From positions 1 through 64,000 of the forward strand of contig CACZWL010000012.1 of assembly GCA_902784865.1 (NCBI GenBank): a stretch of 64,000 bases of DNA, read 5' to 3'. Within the stretch, counting starts at the first letter, position 1; every line of letters starts with the position of its first letter. The notes under the pieces are model-generated. The model worked only from the letters and a program-made list of their open reading frames with translations. It searched no databases and had not been told where the DNA came from. The position numbers and the translations under genes were made by a program. The stretch is from an uncultured Bacteroidota bacterium. Lineage in GTDB: Bacteria; Bacteroidota; Bacteroidia; Bacteroidales; P3. Below, piece after piece: positions 63,590-64,000 of this stretch.

Positions 63590-64000
63590 ATAATCAGCAT
63601 CGCGTCGCCATAGGTCGAGAAACGATATTTCTCCTTGATGGCCGTCTGGTAGGTCTGCATCAGGAGCTCGGGCCCCGCAAAGGCGCTGACCATGATGAAC
63701 TGGTGACTCATCGGGTGATGGAAGTTGGTGACCATCATGTCGGCAATGGTGAACTCGTAGGGCGGGAAGATGAACTTGTTGGTCCATCCGTCGAAGGGGA
63801 ACACCTTACCTGGGATGGTGACGGCGCTCTCCAGCGCGCGCATCGTGGTGGTGCCCACGCAGCACACCTTCTTGCCAGCCTCCTTGGCCTGCATAATCTG
63901 GTTGCAGACAGGCTCGCTCAGGTGCATCTCCTCGGCATCCATGCGGTGCTTCGAGAGGTCCTCGACCTCGATGGACTTGAACTCGCCGACGCCGGCATGC
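63586..64000 (-). CDS. queA: QueA, C-terminal part (cut by the window edge)
   Basis: S-adenosylmethionine:tRNA ribosyltransferase-isomerase makes epoxyqueuosine in tRNA. The visible 137 residues begin with HAGVGEFKSIEVEDLSKHRM and run to the natural stop; they include CVGTTTMRALES, WTNKFIFPPYEF, VTNFHHPMSHQFIMVSAFAG and the terminal YRFSTYGDAMLI, all family hallmarks. The N-terminal part lies beyond position 64000. It is directly upstream of rarA with a 4-bp overlap. Confidence 0.93.
   Translation of the reverse strand, partial: HAGVGEFKSIEVEDLSKHRMDAEEMHLSEPVCNQIMQAKEAGKKVCCVGTTTMRALESAVTIPGKVFPFDGWTNKFIFPPYEFTIADMMVTNFHHPMSHQFIMVSAFAGPELLMQTYQTAIKEKYRFSTYGDAMLII

Overview
The window reads as chromosomal DNA from a high-GC member of Bacteroidota, most likely order Bacteroidales. 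Three things point there. Promoters carry the Bacteroidota sigma-factor -7 box TAnnTTTG, seen repeatedly as TATCTTTGCAC. The gene neighbourhoods are typical of the phylum: DUF3822-rsmD, DUF4199-glycosyltransferase, an SprE/PorW-like TPR lipoprotein with a bactofilin, a kinase-RapZ fusion, RprY-type regulator, DUF6266 proteins and an agmatine deiminase pathway. Lipoprotein and Sec signal peptides are frequent. No rRNA, tRNA, CRISPR array, prophage or intact insertion sequence was recognised.

Layout. 1-600: two exported proteins on the minus strand, one cut by the window edge. 0.8-7.9 kb (+): truA, prmA, topB, a YggS-type PLP protein, a YitT transporter-like protein, rpe and an RlmI-type rRNA methyltransferase. 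7.7-8.6 kb (-): a DUF6266 protein whose tail overlaps the methyltransferase. 8.9-15.6 kb (+): folE, a LolA-like protein, tsaB, an OppB/DppB-type permease, then aguB-aguA-S41 protease ending at a clear terminator. 15.8-22.8 kb (-): a family-5 solute-binding lipoprotein, atpC, atpD, a membrane pyrophosphatase and a second DUF6266 protein. 23.0-40.1 kb (+): pyrE, a SUMF1-fold protein, hpt, a small lipoprotein, a 1048-residue AsmA-like protein, DUF4199, a GT2 glycosyltransferase, ychF, the SprE/PorW-like lipoprotein, bactofilin, the kinase-RapZ fusion, then DUF3822-rsmD-purC-CYTH.

40.1-43.4 kb is an AT-rich accessory island: a Fic-family C-terminal remnant, a J-domain membrane protein in operon with a 71-residue two-helix membrane protein, a structured non-coding stretch, and a PIN toxin with its antitoxin. 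It is the strongest candidate for an undescribed module. 43.5-55.3 kb returns to high-GC core DNA: a YfcC transporter; a DUF2156/GNAT pair on the minus strand; then trmH-type methyltransferase, an exported protein, HD phosphohydrolase, mpl, two small proteins, a compact ispG and a tandem pair of multi-helix membrane proteins, the second ending in an AraC-like domain. 55.6-64 kb (-): S9 peptidase, lipoprotein, exported MORN protein, GT2 glycosyltransferase, MBL hydrolase, RprY-type regulator, cyclophilin, rarA and a truncated queA.

The most unusual non-coding content is several dispersed repeat families: 11-bp tandem ACCTACCA arrays; a ~260-bp composite element (perfect 22-23 bp stem-loop, 11-bp array, conserved tail) present twice in opposite orientation; a purine-rich GGAAGAAGAGGGGAAG repeat; and heptamer TTTTCAA runs that lie between genes and also encode parts of signal peptides. 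All calls are from reading the sequence; no searches were run.
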